This document shows, piece by piece, positions 11,690 to 23,470 of a DNA stretch of 64,000 nucleotides. Every line of letters starts with the position of its first letter. Position 1 is the first letter of the stretch. Position numbers and translations under genes: made by a program. The notes beneath the pieces are model-generated. The model searched no databases. It was given only the letters and a program-made list of their open reading frames with translations, and was not told the DNA's origin. Source of the stretch: Tetracentron sinense (taxonomy: Eukaryota > Streptophyta > Magnoliopsida > Trochodendrales > Trochodendraceae); the NCBI GenBank assembly GCA_015143295.1, contig CM026568.1, positions 31,442,441-31,506,440 of the forward strand. Direction: 5' to 3'.

Positions 11690-12345
11690 AATGTTTGCAG
11701 ATTCAGAGTTCCCCGCTGAAGTTTTCATTAGTAACGAGGATGGTGTGCTCACCAGTGTGTTGAGTATGAATGGAAATCCCAGATGTGTTCATCTTGTAAG
11801 GTTTTTGGGCATATGGTTTCAAATTGTAAAGCCAAATCTTCTTGGAAACTAGTGGAGAAAGGGTTTGTCCAACTAGAATCTTCAAAGGGTAAGGAGAGCA
11901 TGCACATTGATCGACATTTTGTCTGTGAAAATGTCTTGACAGGTGCGGACTACTCGCCTCCTATTCGTGACATTGTTGATGTGTAGCCAGTGTCCTCAAT
12001 TGTTGAAGTAGCAGGGCCAAACCCTCTTTCTGGCAATTGCGGGCCTAGTAAGGAAGGTGCTTCGAATGATGGAGGGCTTCTGTTGGGGAAATTAAATGGT
12101 TTGCTAAGGCCTCTATTGTGTGAGAACCCCACAGATGTTGAGTTAGTTACGTTTGTCGTGGCTGAGTCGTCCCAGGTTAGTCATTATCTTGATCATCAGA
12201 CTGAGAGAGCTGTGGAGACTCTAGAGGAGACCAAGCTTGTTGGGAGGATGCGGAGATTGATTAATGGGTTGCGTCAAGGAGTGGCGGCAGATTGCACACT
12301 CCCTACAATTGATGTAGGTGGAAAGAAGCCACAATTGTGAGGAAG
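11690..12345 (+). pseudogene. LINE ORF1 remnant with zinc knuckle
   Basis: Reading from about 11755 gives VEYEWKSQMCSSCKVFGH followed by MVSNC. This CX2CX4HX4C zinc knuckle after a Y-E-W motif is characteristic of the nucleic-acid-binding ORF1 of plant L1-type LINEs (DUF4283/zf-CCHC_4 class). A stop at about 11984 breaks the frame, and a further open stretch runs to 12340. Upstream RNA-binding sequence is lost or unrecognisable. A dead fragment. Confidence 0.65.
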
Positions 12346-13019
12346 GAGATGACAGATGTGGGGATAAAAAAATCTCTAACAGATTTTGCTGCTACCATAT
12401 AAAGATCTTTAAATTTCCAAATCTCTAACAATTGTAGATGATGTGTAGATATAAAATTTTTAGGATTTTTTTGGTTTTGGTGTGTACAAGTAATTCTATT
12501 AATTTAATGATGTATAATCAGTATTCTTTTACTAATGGGGTGCAGTCATCAAATATTGGTGTGCATTTATCAGCACCCATAAAATATTTTGGGTCTAGGG
12601 GAATTTTTTTATTACCAAATTCGTGGGTTATCTCATTTGTACGTTTAGGTGGGGGCAATTGTACCTTTCTCAATGGTTATGTCTTTGTTAAATAATTAAA
12701 TAACTTAGTATAAAAAATATATTTTATTTTTAAATGTCTAGGACACTTGTCCAAAGAGACAGCTATCCCATACCCCATGATTATGGATTGCAACTCCTCT
12801 AGTCGGCCCCTAATACCAGAATTGGAATTAGGGGCCCACATGCTCAATGGATTGTTGACAACTCACCAACCTTCATTTAATATACAAAATCTCCCTTATG
12901 CATCAGTTTCGATGGGATTTATTCATACAAAAGGTAAGTAAGTAATCGAACATTAGTCTTTTTGTTTAAGAATTTTGGTTTGGGATTTGGACTTTACAAT
13001 TCAACCGGCCATGTGTGCT
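12346..13019. other. non-coding repeats, with palindromic GGCCCCTAATACC motif
   Basis: AT-rich stretch. Around 12805-12838 is GGCCCCTAATACC-AGAATT-GGAATTAGGGGCCC, an imperfect palindrome that recurs at about 14708-14740 in a divergent form. This suggests two related small fold-back elements. No gene seen. Confidence 0.4.
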
Positions 13020-13061
13020 ATTGGTCCCCTTTAAATGTGGTTAAGTATAATTAACTTAAGG

Positions 13062-13106
<45 letters not shown>

Positions 13107-13770
13107 CTAACACCAAAGCTAGATGGATGAATTTTAGGGGTGAGTAAATCTTAAATCACAATTAGTCTGTGTTAAAAGGGACACGTGGCAGCTTGTAAAA
13201 CCCCCTTTAATTATGGTTAAGCATAATCAATTTAAAGTTAATATTTTTTTTTTAAAGTCTAAAAACTAAGGTTAGATGAATGAGCCCTAGGGGTGTGTGA
13301 ATCTTAACCACATTTAGTAAGTGTTAGCAGCTTCTAAAGCTTCCTTTAACTGTGGTTAAGCATAATCAACCTAAGGTTAATATTTTTTTACTTTTTATTA
13401 CTAAAGACCAAGATGAGATGGATGAATCCTAGGGGTGAGTGAATCTTAACCACAGTTAGTGGGTGTTAAAAGAGATACATGATGACTTATAAATGCCTCT
13501 TTAACTATGGTTAAGCATAATCAACTTAAGGATAATATTTTTTTGATGTTTTTATTCTAAAAACTAAGGTAGATGGATGAACTCATAGGTGTGACCACAA
13601 TTAGTTGACATTAAAGGAACACGTGGTGGTGGCTTGTAGAGTCCCCCTTTAACTATGATTAAGTTTAATCAACCTATGGTTGAAAAAATTTTCTCTAAAT
13701 TAAAACCAAAGTTAAAATAAATGAACCCTTAAGATGAATGAATCTTAACCATAACCATAATTAGTGGGTA
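13020..13770. repeat. tandem copies of a dispersed TTAACC/GGTTAA repeat family
   Basis: Five or so imperfect ~140-bp units follow each other. Each contains CCTTTAAYTATGGTTAAGCATAATCAA-type sequence (shown here only as motif), a T-run after TTAATATT, GATGGATGA..CCTAGGGGTG, TCTTAACCACA.TTAG and a GGGACACGTGG-like box. A (TA)n microsatellite sits at 13063-13090. Single or paired relatives lie at 2.8-3.0, 15.1-15.3, 18.1-18.4, 25.5-25.9, 61.1-61.2 and 63.2-64.0 kb. Confidence 0.7.
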
Positions 13771-13782
13771 TAAAAATAAAAG

Positions 13783-14561
13783 TATGGGGGGAAATTTCCC
13801 AGGTTCGGCACATCAGTAGCTGTTTGGCTGGTAGAGTGGTCAGAGTAACTTTTATCTGTAAACAAGATTACAAACAACAAAGAGAGATGAGGTGGGTTCG
13901 CACCTTGAAACAACTCCGATGCTAAAGTTAGTTTAAACGAAGAAAAGTAACTTATAAATCACAAAGGCACTGAAACACTGAGAGTTTAGAACACAGGTAA
14001 AAATTAAGGTATTATATTCAGATATTCCTTGATCGATCATGATGCACTGGGTCTCCGGGGTATTTATAGGTTAAGCTTGGGATGTCCATAGAGGACCATC
14101 GATGACTTTGATGACCATGTCATAAACTTGCCATGTATTACCAAATATGTCAGACATATTTGATGACGAACGCAGCACACGCGGAAGCCTACAATTTCTA
14201 AGTCGGTTTGTGGATTGAAAACCTACTTGATGTGACTAGCAATAAATGTCAAGACAGTGCTTTCCACCTAACGTCAGAGACAAATGATCGTCTCCTAAGG
14301 AACGGCTCCTAAAAGTTTGTCCCGTTGTCGACATAAAGCGCGGGCTCGTTATTCACAATAAGGATGATACCGTTGTCTTGAAGACTACGAGTTCGTTGTC
14401 TAGAGGATAACGTTCTCGTTGTGAAGAGCACAACGAGTTCGTTGTCATACACGCAACGAATACATACTCAAAAACGCATATAAGCTCGTATCCAACGTTT
14501 AACGCCGAAAACACGTTTTTTGCTACAACACGAGATTAAATTACAAATTTTATCCCTTACA
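13783..14561 (-). mobile_element. small solo LTR (~0.78 kb)
   Basis: On the minus strand it starts TGTAAGGGATAAAATTTG (right end 14561), a typical LTR start. It has a TATA box CCTATAAATACCCC (plus-strand 14058-14072), and the downstream sequence resembles plant LTR R/U5 regions. The candidate 5-bp target duplication AAAAG lies at 13778-13782 and 14562-14566. The left end (TATGGGG) does not show the usual TG/CA terminus, so that border is less certain. No internal coding region is left. Confidence 0.5.
14325..14460. promoter_or_regulatory. cluster of ACGAGTTCGTTGT palindrome-like repeats in the small LTR
   Basis: CTACGAGTTCGTTGTC, CAACGAGTTCGTTGTC and several CGTTGT/ACAACG half sites are packed into about 130 bp. 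They lie on the upstream side (minus strand) of the TATA box at 14058-14072. The position fits an LTR U3 enhancer; function is inferred. Confidence 0.45.
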
Positions 14562-14566
14562 AAAAG

Positions 14567-15640
14567 GACGTGCACAAATGACCAAACGAGATTTAATGGC
14601 CATTACTTATTTATCATTTGTTAAAGTAAAACTTTTTGAATTCTCATTATAATGGAAATTTTAGCATTAAATGAAGGTTTGTGAGTTGTCAACGTTATTG
14701 AGCAAGTGGCCCCTAATACCAATTCTGATATTAGGAGCCCACTAGAGGATTTGCACTCATGTCTATTATGTCCTATTAAAATATATTTTTTTTTCAAAAA
14801 TTAATATGGGGAACTGTCACCATGCCTATGACTGTCTTATTAAATTTTTTTTTTTTTTAAGTGTGGGGGCAACTGCTCCCTTGGCCCCGCAGTTGTCTCC
14901 ATCTTACAATGTGTCACACACCGTGGGGTTAGACCAGTCCAAGTGTATAGGTTCCAAGATCAATCCGAGTGTGCTGGTTGTCTCACCATCCTTAGCTAAG
15001 CTTTTAATACTAAGGCCTTCATTGATAATTTTGTCACTTGGATTGTGCGAAAAAACAGAAAAAAAAGAATTGTGAGTCTCTCCGGTTGTAACTGGATTTG
15101 GGAGAGTTTGATTATGCCATTGACGTTGCCATATATCCTTTTTGACACCCTTTAACTATGGTTCACCTGCCCCTAGGGTTCACCCACCTATCATTAGTTT
15201 TTAGAAAAAATTATTAATAAAAAAGTAACCCTGGTTAAAACTCACTAACTCATAGGATTAATTTTTTTATAAAAAAAACTAAAGATAGGTGAGTGAACTG
15301 TAGGGGTGGGTGAATCTTAACCACAGTCAAAAGGGACACATGGCAGCATCAGTGGCGCAACCAGACTCCCCTGAGTCCCATTACAATTGTAGATGATTGT
15401 GAGTCAAAAAAATCTTTCAATGCGTCTAAATTTGAGATTTTTCAGAAAGAAAGAGATCTTTCTGTAATTTTCTAGCTCCAAGGTAATTGACAGCCCAGAT
15501 AACACCTTAATCTCCCCGACCTCGGATCCGGTACTTCCAAAATCTACCAATTAGAATTACCACAATGTCATTTATAGATACCCAGAAAATCCACCGAACC
15601 AAAGCCACCAACATCTCTCTTCAATTCTTCGTCGTCTTGA
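14567..15640. other. non-coding stretch with repeat-family members
   Basis: The sequence includes a second GCCCCTAATACC palindrome (about 14708-14740) and inverted copies of the TTAACC/GGTTAA family at about 15145-15345 (facing arms with CCTAGGGTT...TAGGGGTG and GGGACACATGGC). An open stretch from 14806 to 15075 has no recognisable product. Confidence 0.4.
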
Positions 15641-15683
15641 TTCTTCCCACTACATAACCCTTTATCAGCAAATCCACAGCCCA

Positions 15684-16087
15684 ATGCCTCCCAAAGCTGG
15701 AAAGAAGCCAATCGCCGAGAAAAAGCCAGACGCGGAGAAGAAACCAGTTGCTCCAAATGAAGAATATGTTGATAAGAAAAAGAAGAAGAAGATCGAGATC
15801 GAAGCGAGCGGTGGAGACCTACAAAATCTATATATTTAAGGTGTTGAAGCAGGTTCATCATGATATTGGGATCTCAAGCAAGACGATGGGGGATCATGAA
15901 CAGCTTCATCAATGATATTTTTGAGAAGTTGGCTCAAGAATCTTCGAAGCTTCCACGGTACAACAAGAAGCCCATGATCACATCCCGAGAGATCCAGACT
16001 GTCGTGCGCCTAACTCTGCCCAGTGAGCTTGCGAAGCACACAATCTCTGAGGGGGCTATGGCCGTCACCAAGTTTCCCAGCAATTAG
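15684..16087 (+). pseudogene. histone H2B retropseudogene
   Basis: Starts [20 protein letters not shown] with the lysine-rich N-tail. After a frameshift near 15810 it gives [20 protein letters not shown], and after an extra G near 15891 it gives [40 protein letters not shown] and a terminal AVTKFPSN stop. This is the full-length H2B core (DNA packaging in nucleosomes) but with two frameshifts. About 155 bp of 3' UTR-like sequence ends in an A-run at 16244-16257, consistent with a reverse-transcribed mRNA copy. Several usually invariant residues are changed (for example HHD for HPD). Not functional. Confidence 0.9.
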
Positions 16088-16388
16088 GTTTTGGGTGTGA
16101 TGGTTAATCTGGTCTTATCAATGTGGGGTTTTTGTCATTTGTGGGAATATATGTCTTTTTTGTTTTTTTTTTTGTGCATTTGTTTTTTTGATGGATATAA
16201 AGATGGCTTGATGGTCAATTTTTACTTCAAACAAAAAGAAATTCCAAAAAAAAAAAAAATTGGCTTATAGAGGTCCTATTTTCTGATTTTATTTGGGATA
16301 ATCCGTCATTACTGACATTGGAAAATACAAAACAAGCTTAGGAAATCTGAGTGTTGGCACTGAGTGCCTTAAAATTAGAGCGGGGAAA

Positions 16389-17674
16389 TGGAGAATAGAT
16401 ACACCTCCAAGTCCAGATATGTCTCATGTTTGGAACGAGACAACTTCTATACATACACTAGGTGATCACTTCGTCGACAAAATTATATGGAAGCCAACGG
16501 TTCATGGGGAGTTCTCTTTGAAAACTGCTTGGGAAGCTATTCATAGTAGGAATGATCAAAATCAATAACATAAAATTGTGTGGTTTAACAACAACAACCC
16601 TAAACACTCTTTCATAACCTGGCTTGCTACTAGAGAAGCATTATCCACCATGGACAAGATGATGTCAAGAGGTTTTATAGGAGTCAATGCTTGTGTGCTG
16701 TGTTGCCAAAATCAGGAAGATCACGACCACTTGCCTTCGACCTGCCCATATACTATAATAATATAGACTAAGCTGCTATATGCCATCAAGCTACAATTGT
16801 GTCTCTTCCCTAGGTGGAGGAGCACCATTGATTGGATCACCAGAAAATGCAAGAACAAGAGCTTTGCTGATGAGGTCAGAAAGTTATCCACATGCTCCTT
16901 TGTGTACCATATTTGGAAAGAACGAAATGAGAGATGCTTCAACAACAAATCCTTGCACCCAGACGTGGTCTATCAATATATCATCTCGGACATCAAAATC
17001 AAGCTTCAACATTGGAGTTCTAAGGTGTCAGATTGCAGTCTGCACTGGGAAATTGCAGATAACTTTGAAGTGCAGGTTCAGTGGAACATGGCTCCTACGA
17101 GATGGGTCTCGTGGAAGCCTCCTAATCAAGGATGCACGTGCCTAAACACCGATGGGTCGGTCCCCTCTCCAATATACACAGGTATGGTTTCATAATTAGG
17201 AATGAAGAAGGGATTCCTAGACAAGCTATCGTAGGAGCTACAAAAAAAAGATCAGTGATATCCATGGAACTTATTGGCATCTTAAAAGGTCTCCAAGTTG
17301 CGATCCAAATGAGACTATCTCGTATCCAAGTAGCGGCTGACTCCTCTTGGGCCGTCAAGTGCATCAATAAAAAATGTGAGTGGCCTTGGAAGGAGGCCAG
17401 TGTCCTATCTAGCATTGAGAAGCTCACTCGTCAGTTTACCTACTTTGATACATGCTATATCTCTCGTGAATCTAATAGAGTTGTGGATTTTTTAATCAAA
17501 ATTTGCTTGAATCCTAGGGAGATTCATTTCGATACCTTAGAGTTTCAGGAGAGCTTAAGTAAAATTGTTGTTGAGGATCGCTCTAGTCATTCCTTTTTGT
17601 GCATGTAATCTTTTCATGCTTTTTCAATGCAGGCCGGGGTCTGCCTAACCCCAACTTTTCTTCCAAAAAAAAGA
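16389..17674 (+). mobile_element. 5'-truncated LINE (zf-RVT, linker, RNase H remnants)
   Basis: Contains WKPTVHGEFSLKTAWEAIHS, the zinc-ribbon-like zf-RVT domain (PKHSFITWLATREALS, CVLC..), linker IWKERNERCF, and an RNase H domain broken by a frameshift near 17190. RNase H motifs include LNTDGSV, MELIGILKGL, AADSSWAV and ESNRVVDFL. The stop at 17606-17608 is followed by an A-run at 17665-17674. Target duplication TAGAGYGGGGAAA is at 16376-16388 and 17675-17687 with one mismatch, so both ends are defined. Its C-terminus resembles the younger LINE at 20563-23460. Confidence 0.8.
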
Positions 17675-17687
17675 TAGAGTGGGGAAA

Positions 17688-18940
17688 CATCATAGTTGAA
17701 GGAAACTCTGAATAAGGAAGGAATAGCAAAACGTTTGCTTTTCTTTTTGATATTAACATCTAAAAACGTGACTCAGTTTTTTTTGGTAAATGTAAACACA
17801 CGCATGGGTTTATAAGACTTGGGTCCAACACATCTTTTACAAAAGGGCTTATCTTTTGTGAAGAGGAAGGAGCCTTATAAGCTAAAGGGGAGCACATTGG
17901 TTACCAATGTGGGACTAAAGGGGTGAACCCCAGCTCGTCCAAAGGATGAGTATAACACTCCCTTCAACTATCCTTTAAGTCTGGCTAAAAAGTTTGGAAA
18001 ATGTTTTTGATATAAAGTTTGGAATATATTTATCGGATGGTGCATTCCGCTATTGTTGGTCCATGCCCCTCTCCTCCTTTAATACCTATTAACCGTAGTT
18101 AAGATTTACTCACGGTTCATCCATGGAACCTTGGTTTTTAGAAAAAAAATACTTAACATACTTTGTCGTTTCCACTTTGTAACGAAATGGTTGGTCCTCA
18201 TTGGTCCACGCCCTAATTTAAAATACTCATCAATTGTGATTAAGATTCACTCACCCCTAGGGATAAGTAATCCAACCTTGTTTTTTTTTTTATTTTTAAA
18301 ATCAAAATATTAACTTTAATTTATTTAAGCTTAACCAGGATTAAATGAGTGTTACATGGACATGAGAACATAGGGTAGGATAAGAAACTAACCTTGGGCC
18401 CGCTAATCACTACTCAAAAATAAATAAAAATAATCTTAATTTAATTAATTCTAACTATAATTAAAAGGGTCACAAGGACACGACGGTCGACTAGATGGCA
18501 GAATTTGGGTCAGCTAATCACCCCACACAAGGCCACATGAGGCTTGGACCCGGCTCATCTCACCAAAATGCCCTAAGACATTTGCAGGCGCGGTGGCGCA
18601 GGGAGGGTGTCTTGTCCCCACTTTCCTTGCCACAAGTCTATTTTCTTAAAACTCTTTTTAACTATAGTTAAGATTTATTAACTTTTAGAGCATATATACT
18701 TTTAACTCTTTTTTTTGGAACTCAGGGTGTCCCAAACCCTTTGGGTCAGAACTCGGTGTGTCCCAATTCTATTTAACTATGGAAAATAATCACCTCCTCA
18801 GACCCTTTTTGTGCCATGTGTCCCCTTATTTTTACTCCCTTTAACTAAACCATCCAAAAAAAAGTTAAGAATTACTAATCATTAAGGTTAAAGCATTTAA
18901 CCTTGGTAAAAAAAGGCTTTGTGGGAGTAAGGATGAATAG
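17688..18940. other. non-coding stretch with TTAACC/GGTTAA family copies
   Basis: No gene seen. Copies of the dispersed family lie at about 18050-18360 (GGTCCAYGCCC ... AACCGTAGTTAAGATT) and 18430-18480, similar in layout to the MITE at 2763-3028. Confidence 0.45.
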
Positions 18941-19864
18941 TCTCCTTATTGCCCGGGAGGGGACTATTGCTCTTTAACTTTATTTCTAATTGGACTTGAA
19001 TTGGCCTCATTAACATAAAACTTCCAGTAACAACAAAACTTATCTCCAAAAGAATTATGGTAGATTCGAGTTGTCCTATATGCAAAGACCATAATGAAAC
19101 GATTGAACACCTTTTTTTTTTTTTTCCCACTTTGTAAGAACGGTCTGGTTTGGCCTCTGTTATACATGGAGCCCATATGAGATTGCATTCTTCTTACAAT
19201 GGTGGGAAAAGTGAGTTGGACATCTAAAGAAGGGGCAGGAGGTTGGCTATGCTACAATCCTAGTGATAACCACGTTGTGGGAGATAGGGTTAGCTAGAAA
19301 TTCAATGGTATTTGACTGTGGCAATCTGGACCCACAAAGTACAGTGGCAAGAAATCACCGATTCGTAGCTGAAATGTTTGAGGAACTGAGAGGGGACCCG
19401 AGGGAAGCGATGGACCACTGGGAAGATTAGGACTCTATATCCTGGACTCCCCCGCCAAGGGGTTGGCTCAAGATCAACTGTAGAGCCCTGAAAATCCCAA
19501 TGTAACGAATAGTACTATAAATAGTGTTATGTCTAGGTTTAGGTGAAGTCCGAAAATTGAATGCATAGCTTAGGTGTGAGTCGTAGGACTTTTATCATAT
19601 CAAAAATGATATTTGGAAGTTGTGTGAGTGTGCCTTGAAATCATCAATGGTGTTAGACTAAAACCGGGTATCAAGATCCCAAGTTTCAAGGAAGATTAGG
19701 CCTCAGAGACAACCAAGGGTATTTTGGTCAATTGGCATGTATGACTAACGTCTTCGAGACACCTCGATAAGTTTATGATCTTGAAACTTGTCTTGGGATG
19801 TTTGGGAAGTATGTGGGTCGGGTGTGATGAAACTAAGTAGGTTGAAATTTAAGAGAATCAAATT

Positions 19865-20066
19865 TAGGAAAATCCGTTCGAACGGATTTGAAATCAGTTC
19901 GAATGAAGCCAATTTTATTATGTTTATCAATCCCGCAACCACTTCCGTTTGATAGGGGGCTTTTGGCTTAGAACGGTTATATCCATTCTAACGGAAGTTA
20001 GAATTTTAGTTTTTAAAAAACTTGTGCAATTTCGGGTTTTTTGGGATTTCAACCTATGACTATAAA
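19865..20066 (+). promoter_or_regulatory. LTR promoter: TTCGAACGG-type repeats upstream of TATA box
   Basis: CCGTTCGAACGGATTTG, CAGTTCGAATG, CTTCCGTTTGAT, GAACGGTTAT and TTCTAACGGAAG cluster between about 19871 and 19999. GACTATAAATAGACC follows at about 20058. The layout matches a U3 enhancer plus core promoter. The same motif type occurs in the related LTR at 43081-43216. Confidence 0.55.
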
Positions 20067-20562
20067 TAGACCATCTAATTTGAGGGTTTAGACTATCCCA
20101 AGGCCTTTTTACCTAATTTGGCAAGAGAGAAGAGAAAATCCTAGGTTTTCTAAGGGGAGCTCCTTGGGAAGCAAGAAGAAGCTTGGATTCACTCCCTCAA
20201 GCTTGTAGATCCAATTTCTAGCATTCTCAACCCTCATTCAAGCTGGAGATTGTTGGATTTCAATCTTGAGAGGTCGATATACTAATTCAACTCAACCTCA
20301 TTATGAATAACATTGTATTTCTAAGCTATTCTAGTCTTGGATTATCTTCTATAGTAACATTTCTAGTATTTTATGAAATATGGGATATGTGTATATTATA
20401 GTATGAGTATGGATTGAATTTGGTGAGTTTGCTTATAGAGGAATTGGAGTTTTAAACTCTTGAAATGATGAATTAGGGTAATTGATTGCATGAAATTGAA
20501 TTGGGAAATCTTATATGATATTCTTACTATGAAATGAATGAAATGGGTGCACAAACATTAGA

Positions 20563-23413
20563 CCATATCTCGGGCCCTATATCTCGTGCTGAGATCGAGT
20601 TTGTTGTGTTGCATGCTGATGGGAACAAGGCCCCCGGCTCAGATGGATTCAATGCGACTTTCTTCCAAGTCTGCTGGCCGTTGGTTAAGGGAGACGTGTT
20701 TGCTGCCATTGAGGAGTTTTTTGCGACATCTAAGTTGTTGGGTGAAGTCAATGCAACAGTTATCTCCTTGATCCCTAAGATGGAGTCCCCTACTGGTTTT
20801 GGTGACTTTAGACCTATTTCCGTTTGTAATATCTTGTACAGATTTATAACCAAAATCTTGGCTCGTAGAATGCGGACTGTGATTACTGATGTTATCAGCC
20901 CGAATCAGTCCGCCTTTGTCCAGGGTAGACACATTTCAGACAACATCCTCCTCTGCCATGAACTTGTCCACAACTACCACTTGGGGAAGGGTAAGGGCCG
21001 AATGGCGATGAAGATTGATATCATGAAAGCTTACGATTCAGTGGACTGGGGGTTCCTTCTCAAGATCTTAGAACTTTTTAATTTCCCTTGTAGGGTCATC
21101 GGTTGGATCCGGGCTTGTATCTTTCACCCGAGGTTTTCGGTCAAGATTAATGGGGAACAAGTGGGCTACTTTCCTGGCTCTCGGGGGCTTCGTCAAGGGG
21201 ACCCTATGTCCCCATACCTTTTTCTTCTTGTTATGCAGGTCTTCTCTGACTTTCTCGACTCTGCTGCGTTGAATGGGTCCTTCAGAACCCACCCCAAGTG
21301 CTCGGACCCTCTCATTACTCACCTAGCTTTTGCGGATGACCTCTTTGTTTTTGCTTCTGCTGATGAGCACTCGGCTAGGGGCATTGTTCAAGTTTTATCC
21401 ACGTTTGCTCGTGTTTCGGGGCTGCAAGCCAATCTCCAGAAATCTCAGGTTTTTTTTGCTAATGTGGACTCTCCATGTCGCTCCAACATTTGCTCCATTT
21501 TGGGTTTATCAGCAGGTTCTCTCCCAGTTAAGTATCTTGGAGCCCCTCTTGTGTCTTCTAGATTAAGCCAGGTGCAGTGCCAACCGCTTGTAGACTCTAT
21601 AGAGCGTAGAGTGAGGTCGTGGAGATGTCGGAGCCTCTCATATGCTGGTAGGGCGGAGCTCATCCAATCGGTTCTTAGCGGTACTCATCTTTATTGGTGC
21701 AACTTGTTGTGGCTTCCCCGTGAAACCATAACCCGAATTGAAGGGCTATTTCTCAAATTCCTTTGGTCTGGTGCTGATTTAGATAAGAAGGTTCATAATG
21801 TGGTGTGGTCTGAGGTCTGCAAGCCTAAGGCGGCCGGTGGATTGGGTTTTAGAACTATGGAATCATGGAATGTTGTCTCGCTAGCCAGGCAGGTGTGGCG
21901 TTTAGCTACAAAGATTCCATCCTTGTGGTGTGAGTGGATCCAGAAAAGGTATCTTCTTGCCGACTCAATCTGGACTCTTCGGGTTCCTAGCTCTTGCTCT
22001 TGGGCTCTTCGGAGTGTTCTTCGAGTTCGTTGCCATTTGGAAGGGCTGGTTCGCCATCAAATTGGGAGTGGGAGGGAAACCTATCTCTGGCTTGACCCTT
22101 GGCACCCTTGTGGGGTGATTTGGAACAACCTTACTGGGTTGAGTGCGGGACAGAATAAACTCCAAAAAGTCAGTTCTGTGATGGTTAATGGTTCTTGGTG
22201 CCCTCCCCGTCCTCACTGTACTTCCCTTATCCAGGTTTGGCAAGGTGTGGAACATATACCCATTCTTCATGGGCTTAACTCAGACCGTATTATCCGGACC
22301 GAAACAGCTAATGGGTCTTTCTCTCTCAAGTCGGCTTGGAGTAAGTTATATGCGGAGAACCGACACATAGCTTGGACTGATCTTGTATGGTTTTCTGGGG
22401 CTATTCCGCGACATTCATTCATCGCTTGGTTGGCATTTCGAGATGCCTTGCTTACCCGGGACCGTCTGTTGCGAAGGGGTATCATTCAGTCCGCTCCTTG
22501 TGTGTTTTGCAGGCAGCACATTGAATCTAGGGAGCATCTATTTTTCCGTTGCTCCTACTCGGACCAGGTCTGGAGGGCTATTCTTCATCAATGTTGTTTC
22601 TCCCGCTGCCATGCTAAGCCGTGGAGAGCCGAGGTTTCTTGGCTAATGAAACACTTTAGGGGGGGTGATCTTCAAAGCCAGGTTCAAAGGGTGGCCTTGT
22701 GCGCCTCTATTTATCATTTGTGGTGTGAGAGGAATCGTCGGATCTTCCAGAACATGTACCTGCCGCCCCAGAATATTATTGCTTTGATCGTGACTGACAC
22801 CCGACTTAGATTCAAACCTCTGTCTTCTCTAGTTGTGGATTCTCCTCGTGCGCGCGCCTTCTTTGCTTCTTGGGATATTGGGGTGATGCTCACCCACCCC
22901 ACCTCTGTCTGGTGTAAATGGAAGGCCCCTCCCGCGGATCACTGGGGTATCAATACTGATGGGTCGGTTCGCACTACTATGGCTGGGATTAGGTGCGTCA
23001 TTAGGAATCACCTAGGGGACCCGCTGGTCGGCGTGGCAGGAGGGATTGTCCCAGGCCCAATCTTGGTTGTGGAACTGTTGGCTATACAGCGAGGTTTAGC
23101 CGAGGCGGTTAGTAAAGGCCTTAGGAAGGTTGTGGTGTTCTCGGATTCTAAGGGAGCTGTTGATGCTATCAACAATCGTGTGGAGTGGCCTTGGGAGGCC
23201 TACCAATGTCTTCTTCGCATATCGGGTCTGATGCGTCTTTTTGACAGTGTTATTGTGCACCATGTGTTCCGCGAGGCAAATAGGGCTGCAGATTTTTTAT
23301 CTTCCTTTTGTCATCGTATAGAAGAGGTCATCCTTGACCCTAGGGAATTCCCCAGCGTGCTATCCCGTTTTATTGAGGATGACGCTAGGGGGTGTAATTA
23401 CGCGCGCATGTAA
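20563..23413 (+). CDS. LINE ORF2 remainder: reverse transcriptase, zf-RVT, RNase H
   Basis: About 950 codons are open. RT motifs in order: NKAPGSDGFNATFF, FRPISVCN, GRHISDNILLCHELVH, MKIDIMKAYDSVDW, GLRQGDPMSPYLF and the catalytic box AFADDLFVF. Then comes a zf-RVT zinc ribbon (CVFC...HLFFRC) near 22500-22550. The C-terminal RNase H has acidic residues in NTDGSV, VVELLAIQRGL, VFSDSKGAV and NRAADFL, so all four acidic positions expected for plant LINE RNases H are visible. The ATG at 20534 is not the element's own start; the first nine residues come from the target LTR. No endonuclease domain remains, so it cannot retrotranspose alone. The protein is unlikely to be expressed except by chance from the host LTR promoter at about 20061. 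Confidence 0.9.
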
Positions 23414-23460
23414 TTCCTCTTTGCTTTTTATTCTATTATCCTTTTTCCAAAAAAAAAAAA
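20563..23460 (+). mobile_element. young 5'-truncated LINE (L1-type) with 10-bp target duplication
   Basis: The insertion is bounded by AAACATTAGA at 20553-20562 and at 23461-23470, immediately after an A-run at 23448-23460. It lacks the 5' UTR, ORF1 and endonuclease because of 5' truncation. The remaining ORF2 frame has no stop until 23411. It lies inside the solo LTR 19479-24851. Confidence 0.9.
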
Positions 23461-23470
23461 AAACATTAGA

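Noticed and set aside
13800-13920. tRNA/SINE-like boxes (TTTGGCTGGTAGAGTGG and GTGGGTTCGCACC)
   Set aside because: They lie within the putative solo LTR 13783-14561, have poor spacing and no foldable cloverleaf.
20527-20932. Minus-strand ORFs opposite the LINE
   Set aside because: Antisense shadows of the RT frame without any recognisable domain.
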